Shown here piece after piece: positions 10,495 to 22,500 of a stretch of 64,000 bases of DNA. Below the pieces are notes generated by a model. That model made no database searches. It had not been told where the DNA came from and saw only the letters and a list, made by a program, of their open reading frames with translations. Where the stretch lies: assembly GCF_029633865.1 (NCBI RefSeq), contig NC_079215.1, forward strand, positions 50,760,897 through 50,824,896, read 5' to 3'. This DNA is from Lampris incognitus (lineage: Eukaryota > Chordata > Actinopteri > Lampriformes > Lampridae). Within the stretch, counting starts at the first letter, position 1, and the number at the start of each line of letters is the position of its first letter. Position numbers and translations under genes: made by a program.

Positions 10495-11178
10495 GTTTAA
10501 CTAGATTGTTTAACACAATCTTGGAATGTGAGAGGATGCCTGAGGAGTGGAGAAGAAGCATACTGGTACCGATTCTAAAGAACAAGGGCGATGTGCAGAA
10601 CTGTAGCAACTACAGAGGTATAATTTGATCAGCCACAACATAAAGATATGGGAAAGAGTAATAGAAGCTAGGTTAAGAGGAGAGGTGACGATTAGCGAGC
10701 AGCAGTATGGTTTCATGCCACGAAAGAGCACCACAGATGCGATGCTTGCTTTGAGAATGTTGATTGAGAAGTATAGAGAAGGCCAGAAAGAGTTGCATTG
10801 TGTCTTTATAGAGTTAGAGAAAGCTTATGACAGGGTGCAGAGAGAGGAGGTGTGGTATTGTATGAGGAAGTCAGGAGTTGAGAAATATGTAGGAGTGGTG
10901 CAGGATACGTATGAGGGAGTTGTGACAATGGTGAGGTGTGCGGTTGGAATGACAGATGGGTTCAAGGTGGAGGTGGGATTACATCAAGGATCGGCTCTGA
11001 GCCCTTTCTTGTTTGCAATGGTGATGGACAGGTTGACGGATGAGATCAGGCAGGAGTCTCCATGGACGATGATGTTCGCGGATGACATTGTGATCTGTAG
11101 CGAGAGTAGGGTGCAGGTTGAGGAGAGCCTGGAGAGGTGGAGGTATGCACTGGAGAGAAGAGGAATGAGGAATGTTTG
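10495..11178 (+). mobile_element. RTE-clade LINE fragment (reverse transcriptase core)
   Basis: The readable part includes QQYGFMPRKSTTDAMLALRM, ELEKAYDRVQREEVWY, GLHQGSALSPFLFAMVMDRL and the catalytic FADDIVIC motif, the RTE/Rex3-like reverse transcriptase. It starts abruptly at TTTAACTAGATTGTTTAACA, a point also present inside the longer copy at 31908. Endonuclease, 5' end and 3' tail are missing. Confidence 0.85.
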
Positions 11179-11249
11179 TGTTCTCTTTTACAGCAGAGAT
11201 GATCCTTTTTATGCAGACTCAGAGTGGATCAGAGGATTATGTTTTATTC

Positions 11250-11520
11250 TATCAGCCTGTATTAGAGAGCATAGCCAGGTATGGGATGGCAGCATGGTAT
11301 GGCTGAGCTTGCTCGTCAGGTAAGGACTGCCATGAAGGTTATGGGGAGGAATGAACACCAGTCTCTCCAGTCAATATATGAGCCGTGTGCTCTCAGGCAA
11401 GTACAGATAATATTGTCTGATCCATCTCACATTCTCCACGCCGAGGATGAGCTCTTACCATCTGGCAGACCATACAGAGTACCCCAGCGTAAATGCTACC
11501 ATTTTAAAAACTAATTTGCG
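11250..11520 (+). mobile_element. L2/CR1-like LINE fragment (C-terminal end of reverse transcriptase)
   Basis: The translated pieces FYQPVLESIARYGMAAWYG, NEHQSLQSIYEPCALRQVQ and ELLPSGRPYRVPQRK match the conserved end of the reverse transcriptase in fish L2/CR1-like LINEs. It abuts the RTE fragment but is a different family. It is degenerate (an in-frame stop after AAWYG). Confidence 0.65.
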
Positions 11521-11976
11521 CCTGCCTCAATTCATATTTTAAATGGTGTTGCTTGAGCTGCAGAGTTGTGCAATAGCTTTTTCCGCACAGACTTTTACAT
11601 GAGAGATGTGTAATAGATTTTTTGATATGAATGCGAGGGGTTGCGCAATATGTCGCTTGTTCTTACCATTGGTTGTGCAACACTATGTGCCATTTGTGGT
11701 TGTGATATGCTACAGTATATGTTGTTACTTTTTCTTTTCTTTGATCAAAATTACCACTACGGCTATATGATGTGCAGCACTTGAGTCCAAGACAAATTTC
11801 CCTACGGGGACAATTAAGTATATCCTGTTGTATTGTATAGTACCTGAAGTCTTGTTTATTCAAAAGTGGGATACCAGATAAATCTTAATGGAATAGAAAA
11901 CAGTAGTTTATAACAGTCTTGAATACATGAAGTTCTTCACTTTTCCTGAAGAGATGAAATCCTTTTCCCCACTTAC

Positions 11977-12094
11977 CTCTTCACGGGTTATTTATTTGTC
12001 TTGGCATTATCAGATCCTCACAGCTGGCCAGCGGAGCACAATGTCCCACTGAGAGAAGGCCGAGCAGCATGATAACAGCGACACTCTTCATCAT
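11977..12094 (-). pseudogene. Broken second copy of lipocalin exon 1
   Basis: From the ATG at 12091 the exon reads MKSVAVIMLLGLLSVGHCAP and then LASCEDLIMPRQINNP, followed by an in-frame stop and a GTAAGTGG donor-like site. It is clearly a duplicate of exon 1 at 6436-6546, and the matching upstream flank (TTTATGCA...CTAG) is partly conserved. Four extra bases relative to copy 1 shift the end out of frame. No further exons of this copy were seen between 6.6 and 12 kb, so it is a remnant of a tandem duplication. Confidence 0.8.
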
Positions 12095-12649
12095 CCTCAT
12101 CACCGGGGCCGTTTGTCCCATCCCCCCCCCCTCCAGCTGTCTGTCTGTGTTGTTTATGCATGCCAGCTAGGGAAACACACAAAACTTGCAAACATACATT
12201 ATTGGCATCACATTCACCGCCTCTATCCCAAACATTCAGTAATCGCCCCTTTACTCATCGAAGGCATTTCACCTCACCTCAACCCCATAGCCTTCCCCAA
12301 CAAATATTTACTGTTTACAGAGCAGGGGTAACGGCACGGGAATCACAGGGACAAATCTTGACCAGCTTTAGCAACAGATGAAAACCTTCGTCCTGCATCT
12401 AATACAGGCATCATTGTTGGGGGTCTGTGGTACTCGACCTTTCTGACATTTAGCGTGGTCTGCACAAACCCAGGTTCTTACTGGGATTTCCCCAGGTTTG
12501 CAATTTTACCATCATCAGAGAATCTAAAATACAGCGAAATCCTAGCTTTGACTCTCAAAATATCTACTCATATATTTTCGGAATGTGTGTGTGTGGCGTT
12601 AGTGTGTGTGTGTGTTAGTTAGTGTAGATAGCGGGACCGAAAACTAAAG

Positions 12650-13063
12650 CATTTATGATGCTAATTCTTTTTGGAGGTGGTAGGTATTGTCTCAGAGAGT
12701 AAGGGAAAAATCCCAGAAAATCAAAATTATGGATAAATATGCAAAATATGCATTTTTCTAAAAATGGCTAAAAACCACTTTTCTCAGCATTTCAGATGAT
12801 TCTGAGCATCTTTGATCTTTTCACCTATATAAAAAAAAATTTCTGGGACTTCAAAATGTTTTGGCATTATGCAAAATATATGCATTTTTACAAAAATGTA
12901 CTTATGATCCTATTTTTTTTTGGAGGTGGTAGGTATTGTTCCAGAGAGGACCAGAAAAATAGCAGAAAATTAAAATATAATTATAATAATTATGCAAAAC
13001 ATGCATTTTCTAAAAATGGCTAAAAACCACTTTTCTCGGCATTTCAGATGATCCCGAGCATTT
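12650..13063. repeat. Tandem duplication with about 248-bp period
   Basis: The segment starting TATGATGCTAATTCTTTTTGG at 12655 recurs at 12903 as TATGATCCTATTTTTTTTTGG. Both then carry TTGGAGGTGGTAGGTATTG and GGCTAAAAACCACTTTTCTC. About 1.6 copies are present, with moderate drift and a shared repeated AAAATATGCATTTTT motif. It is not coding. Confidence 0.75.
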
Positions 13064-13104
13064 GGGGGGAGGGAGTTGGAGTGGGGGGGGGGGTTTAGGG
13101 GCAG

Positions 13105-13155
13105 GGGGAAGGCGGTTAGCTGGCAGGATGAAGGCGGTTAGCTGGCAGGATGAAG
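13105..13155. repeat. 24-bp tandem duplication
   Basis: Two consecutive copies of GGCGGTTAGCTGGCAGGATG plus AA(GA). Confidence 0.85.
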
Positions 13156-13159
13156 AGGA

Positions 13160-14474
13160 GGGAGATTTAGACGGGTGGATAACCAAACCGCTACATTGTA
13201 GCGGGGTTCTTCTAGTTCACCTTATAAACAAGTACTGCAGCTCGCCAGCAAAGCGAATTATGAATTATGTTCCTTCCCCTAAAGTGGACCGCTTTATTCA
13301 TTCTGCAGAACTTTTCACACAAGCCGGCCACCAATACACCGCCATGCAAACTGTGCAGCGGTTTTTCACCGTCTATTCTACCCCACAATTTACAATGAAG
13401 AACAGCTCTCATTAGATAACCTGTGCTACGTGCAGCACATTCTCCCTGCCCTTAGGCATTTACACATTAAAACACCTGCCCTCGTGAAAGCTGATCCGCT
13501 ATCCACAGTGTGTCCATCCCTACGTCACACATTCAGTCAAGGCAGGTGTGTTTTACAGTCAATGGTTAGTGACCTATAAACTATAAAGAATCGAGAGTTT
13601 TCAAAGTCTGCTGTCTCCTCCAGTCTTAGGGGGAAAGGCAGCTGGATTATTCTTTTAGCGGGCTGCGGGGCAAAAAGGTCCAATGGGCCCCAACAGCCTG
13701 ACCGATTATCCATTTATTTTACATTGTGCATGCACAGAGAGTGGGCACTGACCTCTCTTAAGGCCTCTATTTCAGTTGATATTGTGCCTAAATGGTGCAT
13801 ATTCCCAAACAAAGTTGCATGTAATCAAATTAACATTACTGCAACATCACTATTTAGAGCAGTAAAAGGACTCGCATGCTCTTTGTGGGGTTTATTTTTT
13901 TTCCAAAATCCAAAATCTAAAAAAAACTAGGCCAGACTTAAATGAACTCTACCCTCGCTGCTGGTTACCTTGGTATACTCTGTCTTATGATAGAAATCAC
14001 TAGATAATCAGATAGATAACCAGTACTCTATAAACTGTGTTGCAATCAAACAAAGTTCAACATATAACAGCTCTGCCTGGAAGTAAAACCAGGACCCGGC
14101 CAGTAAGGAAGCGTTGGCATGGAGGTAATTGGAAAAGAAAGTAAGCAGTTTACATGTGTGGCAACTTTTTGGTACTTCAGCACAAACAGTCATTAATATT
14201 CCCCTGCAAAATAAATTCAGGACCACTTTTTTAATGCTATTAATTCCCTCTGCTGTTTGGTAATGTTTAGAGTAAGCAGCAGTGGCTGTTTTGACATCTG
14301 TGTTGATCAGGCCGCCAGTGTCTGGAACAGGACCTGGAGCCAGCTTTATCTACAAACCACTGTTTTGTTGATTATACTGACAGTCACAATCCCTAATGCT
14401 AGCACTGACATGGTTGCCCACTGCATAGAAACCGATTCTTACTCGAGGAACCGGTTACTTCAGCTCTAAGTTTT
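13160..14474. other. Gene-free stretch, unassigned
   Basis: No reading frame here resembles a known protein. The sequence 13170-13570 is less AT-rich than its surroundings and may be an old DNA transposon, but I see no terminal repeats. Confidence 0.35.
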
Positions 14475-14510
14475 TTGTCCCCCCCCCCCCCCCCCCCGGT
14501 AACATTCTTA

Positions 14511-14862
14511 TGGCGGTTAGTGCGGTTGCCTCAGAGCAAGAAGGTCCTGGGTTTGAGCCCCGGGGTAGTCCAACCTAGGGGGTCGTCCCCTGTGTGGAGT
14601 TTGCATGTTCTCCCCGTGTCTGCGTGGGTTTCCTCCGGGTGCTCCAGTTTCCTCCCACAGTCCAAAGACATGTAGGTCAGGTGAATCAGCGGTACTAAAT
14701 TGTCCCTAGGTGTGACTGTGTGTGTGTCTGTCAGCCCTGTGATGGACTGGCGGCCTGTCCAGGGTGTCTCCCCGTCTGCCGCCCAATGACTGCTGGGATA
14801 GGCTCCAGCACCCCCGTGACCCTGAGCAGGATAAACAGTTTGGCTAATGGATGGATGGTTGG
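14511..14862 (+). mobile_element. tRNA-derived SINE, family E, nearly full-length
   Basis: The tRNA-like head (GGTTAGTGCGGTTGCCTCAG, then GGTTTGAGCCCC) is followed by the widespread fish body CCGTGTCTGCGTGGGTTTCC and TCCCACAGTCCAAAGACATG, a short GT tract, and a 3' part TGCTGGGATAGGCTCCAGCA ending in (ATGG)n. A C run of 17-18 bases lies just upstream. Confidence 0.85.
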
Positions 14863-15824
14863 ATAACATTCTTACTTGAGGGTGCAGAAGCATTTAAATC
14901 AGCTAACCAGAGGAGAGCGCTGTATCAACATTTACAGAACCATAAGCCCCATTATTGGTTGATGAGGTTGTACAAACGTTTCCCGTAATTTCTTGTCCCA
15001 GGATGCATCGCTTGGTGCTTGGCCCTAGATGTTTTCAACAAATGGCAGCCTGCTGTCAGTGGCTTCATGGCGCCATCGAGACCTTCCATGGAAAACAAAT
15101 GGGGAGGCACTGCCTGTCATGCCAGGTTTGTGTACACCTTTCTTTTTGCTGATACTGCTTGAAAATGTCATGGCGGGAAGCGAACAGTGTGTTGACTGAC
15201 AGCAAGTGATCATATATACTAAAATTTCCACAAAACAAAGACAACAGGCCAAATCTTATCAAAAGGTCTCTCTTTTTTTTTTAATCCAATTTAACACATC
15301 TTTCTGCAAATGTCTTAGTACAGGACAAGAATAAAGGGACAACAAATTACACAAAACACCAATACCTGGTGATCATTCTGACTAAAACGTGAAAAGGAAA
15401 AAGAGGATCCCTGACCATGATCTAACATCACAGCAGTGGTCTTGAGAGAGAAGAGGTGGATGAGGTGAGAGGAAGGGGGCGAATGACGAAGAGACCGATG
15501 CCCTCTTTCATCAAAGGCGAGGATGGAAGAGTAGAGAGAGGGAAGTGAGGAATATGGAGGTATAGAAAAAAAAACTGCCATCACTCCACAGCCTCCAAGC
15601 TGCACCTTCTCTTAGACATCTGCTCTCCTTTTGGAAGGACATGAACGGAGTGGGGGAGAGTAAGGCTATCTTTTTTTGACTTCCTGGATTCCCCCAATCT
15701 AAGCTCCCCTCTTTCCTTACTTTTCATCCTGAGAGGGGACACAGAAGGATATGGGGTGAGTAACTGAGATAGATTAGGTGATGGGTTTGTAGCAGGGTAG
15801 TGGGGGTGGTTATGAGAAGGATGA
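14863..15824 (-). other. Region downstream of fip1l1, likely including its 3' UTR
   Basis: This lies just past the fip1l1 stop codon in the gene's direction and should contain the 3' UTR. A possible ATTAAA polyadenylation signal lies at about 15280 (TTTAAT on the plus strand). No other gene is visible. Confidence 0.4.
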
Positions 15825-15969
15825 TTACTCCATGGTCTCCTGGTTTTCTTGGTCTACACTGATCTCCTCACTGGCTTCCTTGCCCTCCTTGCTCCTCTTG
15901 CTCTTCTTGTGTTTGTGCCTCCGGTGGCTGTCGCCATCCTCGCTGTCATGTCTCCTCCTGCTACTGCTG
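15825..15969 (-). CDS. fip1l1: fip1l1 exon 15 (last coding exon)
   Basis: Encodes [20 protein letters not shown] and then [27 protein letters not shown], followed by TAA at 15825-15827. Acceptor CCCAATAG. Confidence 0.95.
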
Positions 15970-18900
15970 CTATTGGGGGAGAGTGGTGGGGGGTGGAGAA
16001 GGCAGGGGCAAGAAAGAAGGAGTGAGTTATTTCAAGAAAAGGATTGGCGGGGGGGGGGTTACATGAATGGGTAGAAGAGAGGGAGGGAAAGGAAGGTGAA
16101 TTGATAGATGAGAAAAGAGGAGCGGGACAAAAAGGGAGAGAAAGTATAAAGAGGTGGAGGATCAGAATGGAAGGAGTGCCAATAGGAACGGAATGAAGGG
16201 AAAAAGGAAAGAAGAAAGGGAGGACAGTGCAAGAGGGGAAGGAAGCCAGAAGAGTGTAAACAGAGAAAAAGACATACACATAAGCACTTGCGTATTGCTA
16301 CAGAGACACTTCACAAAAAAAATGAGGAGCAAGACATCAAGTGTGTGTGTACCTATGTAAAACACTTTTGTGTACCTTGAAAAGCGCTATACAAATAAAA
16401 TGTATTATTATTATTACCTGCGTGAGGACTTGTGGCGCCCCTCCTCTTTTTCCCGGTGCCGCCTCTCTCTGTGTCTGTCCTCCTTCTCTCGGCTCGATCT
16501 GTCACGATGCCGCTCTACATAGCTGCGCTCCTGGTACTCACGGTAACGATACCGCTCCTCATCACTACGGAGAGAAGAGGGACCAGAGCTTGTGATGCTG
16601 GGTGACACACAAAGTCACTTTAACACTTTCCCCGCCACAGCATTATTTTGAAGTTGCCAGCCACTGCCAGAAGTTTTGATCATAGTCAACTAATCTTTCA
16701 AGATGCCCAGAACATTTCGTTCTATGAATATGTAACCAGTGACTATAGCAAAAGAAAGAACAGAGCTTCTGTTTTATGCACTAAAAAAAATAAAATAATA
16801 AAATTATCTAGCTTAAGTCTTCTTTTTTTAACATGAGAACGACCAAGACGGTCATTATGACCGTTTTGGATTTTCAAAGTTTAATAACTTTGTGTGGGTG
16901 GGGGGTGGGGGGGGGGGACAAAAAACAAACATACAGACCTGCCGCTCCCTGAATTCTCCTAAAATTGCATATATCTGCATTTAAAACGAGTTTTAGATCA
17001 ACTGCACAAAAAAAAAAGTTATAAGATCTACCTAAAACGACCATGAGCAGTCATCATGACCGCTCGTAATTTGCACGTGATCGTGCGCGTCATGTCACTA
17101 TTTATGACGTGGTTTGGTCGCATCATTTCATTTGTGAAGTTCATTGCTCTGTCCTAGAAAAAAAAAAAACTGGCGTTCTCCAGTGCAGAGTAATAGTCTA
17201 AACTTGATTTTTGGTTATTGCCAACATGTCTGGTTACAGACACAGTTTCAGACGCATCATGACTACCACCGAGGCGTTGCAGTATTTACAGCGTTGGACA
17301 GCAGCTATTTTAAATAGTTTGAAAAATGGTATTAAAGTTGCTAAAATGTTAATTTTGGAGTCAGTTTCTTAACATACATACTAACATATGTAATGCATTA
17401 ATATCTCAATTGGGTATTTATCTTGACAGAATATAGAGATTAACAACCATGGCAGTCAAAATGACTGCCCATGGTCGTTCTAGGTAGGAGTGAAATCCCG
17501 GCCGTTCTAGTGTTAATCAACACCTGAATGGTAGTCATTTTCATCAAAAAATGACATTTCAGACAAACAGCTGAGAAAATTGCCTTTTTGTCAAAGACAT
17601 TAATTTTCTGCTTGAAAATGACTATCATATTTACATTTTTTTCTTACTTCCATATGATAATAATAATATTCTGTTTGAGCAGTAGTGTAAAGTTCCCCAA
17701 AATGTTAGAGGGCACCACAACCCTCAAAAGGTTCCCTACCCGCCACCGCCGTCCTGACCGTCAAAACGAGAAGGGGCCGGGGGCAAGACAGACAGCAGCT
17801 TCTGCTCAAACTGGGATGCCCAAGATAAGAAATCACGAGGCATGGCGACACCGAAAGCCCGCCCAATTCCAGAAAACCCCTACCCTCACACGTAACACGG
17901 TCAGTGGTTAAAGACCGTTGACAGTTGTATCCTTCCTTCTCTTCACTTCTGGAAGTGCTGTACCATTTCACCATATCTGGTGTCACAACAGTGACAACAG
18001 ATTACTGGACTATCTTGTCAATGGCAGGGAAGCCTTCTGTCATAAATGATGGAAGTGCGCGTGTCCGGGTAGCATAGCGGTCTATTCCGCTGCCTACCAA
18101 CACTGGGATCGTCGGTTCGAATCCCCGTGTTACCTCCGGCTTGCTTGGGCGTTCCTACAGACACAATTGGCCATGTCTGTGGGTGAGAAGCCGGACATGG
18201 GTATGTGTCCTGGTCGCTACACTAGCACCTCCTCTGGTCGGGCGGAGCGCCTGTTCGGGGTGGGAGGGGGAACTGGGGGGAATAGTGTGATCCGCCCACA
18301 TGCTACGTTCCCCTGGCGAAACTCCTCACTGTCAGGTGAAAAGAAGGGGCTGGCCACTCCACATGTATCGGAGGAGGCATGTGGTAGTCTGCAGCCCTTG
18401 CTGGATCAGCAGAGGGTGTGGAGCAGAGATCGGGACGGCTCAGAAGAGTGGGGTAATTGGCCAAAAATTCAACTGGGAAGGAAAAAAAAAAGACGGCAAA
18501 TATTGTCAATGGTGGGGATAGTGTTAAGGAGATTTAGAGGAGTGTGGGCAGAAAAACAGAAGACAATGTTGGCAAACGTATGTTCTTTGCTGTCGGCATA
18601 GTTGTAGGCACACAGCTGATTAGTCCACTCTGATCGGAGGCCAATTTTGTATCCAGGTGACCAAGTGAGTCCCTCCTACCTGGTGTAGCCCATCACTGAT
18701 GGGCTGTGCTCCCTCTCTCTCTCCCGCTCATGGGTCCTCTCCCGAGGTCTCTCCCTCTCCTTCTCCCTCTTCTCCTCACGTCGCGGATAGTAGTCCCAGG
18801 GTTTGGAGTTATCCATCATGGGAGGCCAAGGCGGGGCCACGCCACCGGGCATGGGGGGAGGGTATGTGCCTGATGAAAATGACAAGGAAGGTGAAAGAAG

Positions 18901-19518
18901 AGTTGGTTGTTAGTTACCGGAGCTAGATTCGAATGTGTGATGGAACTGAGATTATTGGTTCCAATCCAGTGACAAACCAGCATACTTGGAAAACATTTTG
19001 TTAATGTAAATGAATCAAGTCATAGCGGTTGCTGGTGTGCAAAAGGTTAGACTTTTGTATCATGTTCTAGTCACCCCTACCTTGAGGGAAGGGATACGGT
19101 GGAACTGAACGCCCATCATAACCGGTGGGATGACCGCTGCTGAAACACACAACAAAGAGATCATATGCACTGCTCATACGACACTGTGTGTGTGTCAGTC
19201 AAGAGTTGTGTTCATATTTGCGTCATTGGCCTTTATTGCTAAGAGAGACTTCAATTTAGCCTTCACTGCACAGGTCCATTATCAACTCCTTTTTGGTGGG
19301 AGACTTTTGTGACAGAAAAATAATCAGAAATTGCCTTTCAAATGATCCTAAGTCCTGGTTTCAATGGGGAGAAAAATGTACCTTCTATTTATTTAGCTCA
19401 AAAATAAAACCTTTTTACGCAAATAAATTGACTTCTTTATCATTTCCGTTTTGTCGTCTATTCAAATTCACCAGTATCCCATGTGGTGGATTTGACTTTG
19501 AAAATTTTCTATGTTCCT

Positions 19519-19551
<33 letters not shown>

Positions 19552-22500
19552 CACGCATTTAAATATATATACACACACAGATATATATATATATACACAC
19601 ACACAAATATATATGCACGCACACGCACATACACACACACCCAGCCAGACACACTGTACACGTGTTACCTATCCATAGTGGGGATGAGCGATGGAGGGGG
19701 CCCACTTGGTGGGGGAGGAAAACCAGGGGGAGGAACAGTGATGGGCAACCCTTGGAGTGAGAAAGAATGAAAGAAAAACACAGAGAGAGACAGAATACAT
19801 GGACTAAATTAGTAATACAAAAACATGAGGCGAGAGGAACTACACAGAATTTACAGAAAAACCAAACAGTGCTATAGGCAGGCAGAGAGAGTGGAGAGCC
19901 GGCCATGGAAACCGAGCACGGGGAACTTACTTGGCAAAGGGATTACTGGGGGCGCAGTGCTGACATTTGGGGGAGGGGGGAGGAAGGGTGGAGGGGGGAT
20001 GTTCGGCGGGATGGGTCCAGGGGGGAAGAAGGGAGGCATCTTGGCCGGAGCCGGTTCGGCATCCGACGTCGAGTGTTCGGAGATCACCTGCATATGAACG
20101 AAGGGGAGAAGTTTAAATTAGTGTTCAGCTAAAACACACCCAGTGGTGTTCAGGGACTTGATTGATTCATCTGTTCAAACTTTTTACTGGTAATGTGTCA
20201 CCTTTACCAATTTCTGATTCAAAATTAGCTTTTAGCATAAACACAGCGATTATTCTTGGGGAAAATGTAAAGTGATGATCGATTTGTTTCCATCTGAACA
20301 GAAAGCTTAGTTCAACATTATAAGACCCATGAAGTCAGTGCAAAAGCTTAAGGAATATCAAGTCATAAAACATCGGCATTCAATGTGACTTGGTGTGGGC
20401 CATTTGCGTGGAGGTGAATGTATGTACTTGGATATTGTTGCCCTCTAGATTGTGTCTGCGTCGTCCTTCAACCCTACTGATGGTCGCCGTTTGTCCTCCA
20501 ATCACGTCGATGGTACCACTCGCCTTCCTGGGAGTTGAGAGGGGGGGGGCATAAATCAAACCAATGATAAATGTGGTATCCCAAACAAAAACTGTAGTCT
20601 CGTTCTACATCAGAGAAAATCCACCCCCCCCCCCCCAATTTCACCCGGCCAATTACCCCACTCTTCCGAGTCGTCCCAGTCGCTGCTCCACTCCACCCCC
20701 TCTGCCAATCCAGGGAGGGCTGCAGACTACCACATGCCTCTTCCAATACATGTGGAGTCGCCAGCCGTTTCTTTTCACCTGACAGTGAGGAGTTTCCCCA
20801 GGGGGACACAGCGCGTGGGAGGATCACGCTATTCCCCCCCAGTCCCCCCCCGCCCAAACAGGCGCCCCGACCAACCACAGGAGGCGCTAGTGCAGTGACC
20901 AGGACACATACCCACATCCGGCTTCCCACCCACAGACACGGCCAATTGTGTCTGTAGGGACACCCGACCAAGCCGGAGGTAACACGAGGATTCAAACAGG
21001 CGATCCCCGTGTTGGTAGGCAACGGAATAGACCGCTATGCTGCCTGGTCAGTTTTGAACAGTAGAGTATTAGATATTCTACTATGCTGTGCCATTATTAA
21101 TGAACATCGTGAATTCACGACACTTAAAACTCAACTGGCACTTGAGCATGAACACATTTTTTTGTTGTTAATTATAATTTATACTAATGCATACAATAAA
21201 TTATTGCCTTCCAAGCTGACAGCCTTGATGGTTTTGAAATTCAACTGGCACTTTTAACATATAGGACTGGGTTTTGTTATTATTTCTGTTCGTGCATACA
21301 AGAAATACGCCTTTCAAGCTGACAGGCAATTTGGATGGCCTTGATGGTTTTGTTGGAAATCTGTAGTTCACAGGAGAATGTGTTCAGAGTTAAAAAGATG
21401 CTATTAAACAATAGTATCTGAATGTAAATATACTTCCATTGTGTCGATTCTACATTAATACCGTGACTTCACATTTAAATATCCATTATTACAAGCTTCA
21501 GTCATAAGAAAAAAGCAATTAATCACATCAAAATGTGTGATTAATTAGTTAATTTTAAATTATCTAATTAGTTTATTTTTTTAAATAAAGCATGACTCAA
21601 AATATTAATTCAAGACATGAATTCAAAGAACTGTAAGTTTCTGCTTTTGTTGATGGGAATTACCAAGAACAAGTTGTTTTGTTTTCGATAAAAAGTATAG
21701 TCACAGGACCGAGCTTGAGTCATTTGACAAAAACTATTGTTTGCTCCAAAATATGGCTTAGGGCTATCTTTTTCATACAAGTTCCTTCTTTTCTTTGTTT
21801 CAGCAGTTAACACACCCTGTTTCAAAAATAAGCACAAAAATGCTCTTGTAGCTGCAAACAACAGCAAAACACCGAGGTAAGTGTAGTGCTAGCACTTTTT
21901 CCAACAACTCCTTTCATACATCTTACTTTCTCCCAAGTTGTCACACTAATCTGTTAATAAAGCACCAATGGTGTACAGAAAATCAGCGTTACTTTCCTTT
22001 ACTGTCTCCGTCTTACAGTGATAAATATAAGCTTGTGTAATGCACAGAAACTACATTCTCTTGCATGTTAATTCTAGAAAGGTTACCTGATGACCTGGTT
22101 GACAATGGGTTTGTAAATGTTGGCTGGAGAAGTGAAGTCCGGCTTGGAAGTGTGGACAGCCAGACTGGACATGTCCTTCTCGTTGCCCGTCCTGCCTTGC
22201 TGGACCTGAAGAGGGGCCAGAAATCTCTTAACTGACGACACAGGGTGGAACATCTTACGAGGGGATGCGAATATCAAGTTTGGATGCCAACACCGATTCT
22301 GTGGATTAAGCTTGGAAAAACTGACAGCACCAAGAACTGAGGGACTCAGACCTTTAGTTGGGTTTGAGGAGACAAAAATGATAAGTGATGCGACCATTTT
22401 TTCCCCTCCAACTAAGAGATCAAATCAAATCGGCGAAAAAGGTAGAAAAAAAGTGAATTAGTTTGCTTTGAATTCTAGCAGGTTGTTTTATATTTGTAGA

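Noticed and set aside
18061-18130. tRNA gene calls at SINE heads
   Set aside because: The A and B boxes are continued by the constant SINE body and tail, and the acceptor stem does not close. These are tRNA-derived SINEs and not tRNA genes.
20474-21022. 182-codon minus-strand open frame
   Set aside because: It is SINE A read in frame, joined by chance to the end of fip1l1 exon 9.
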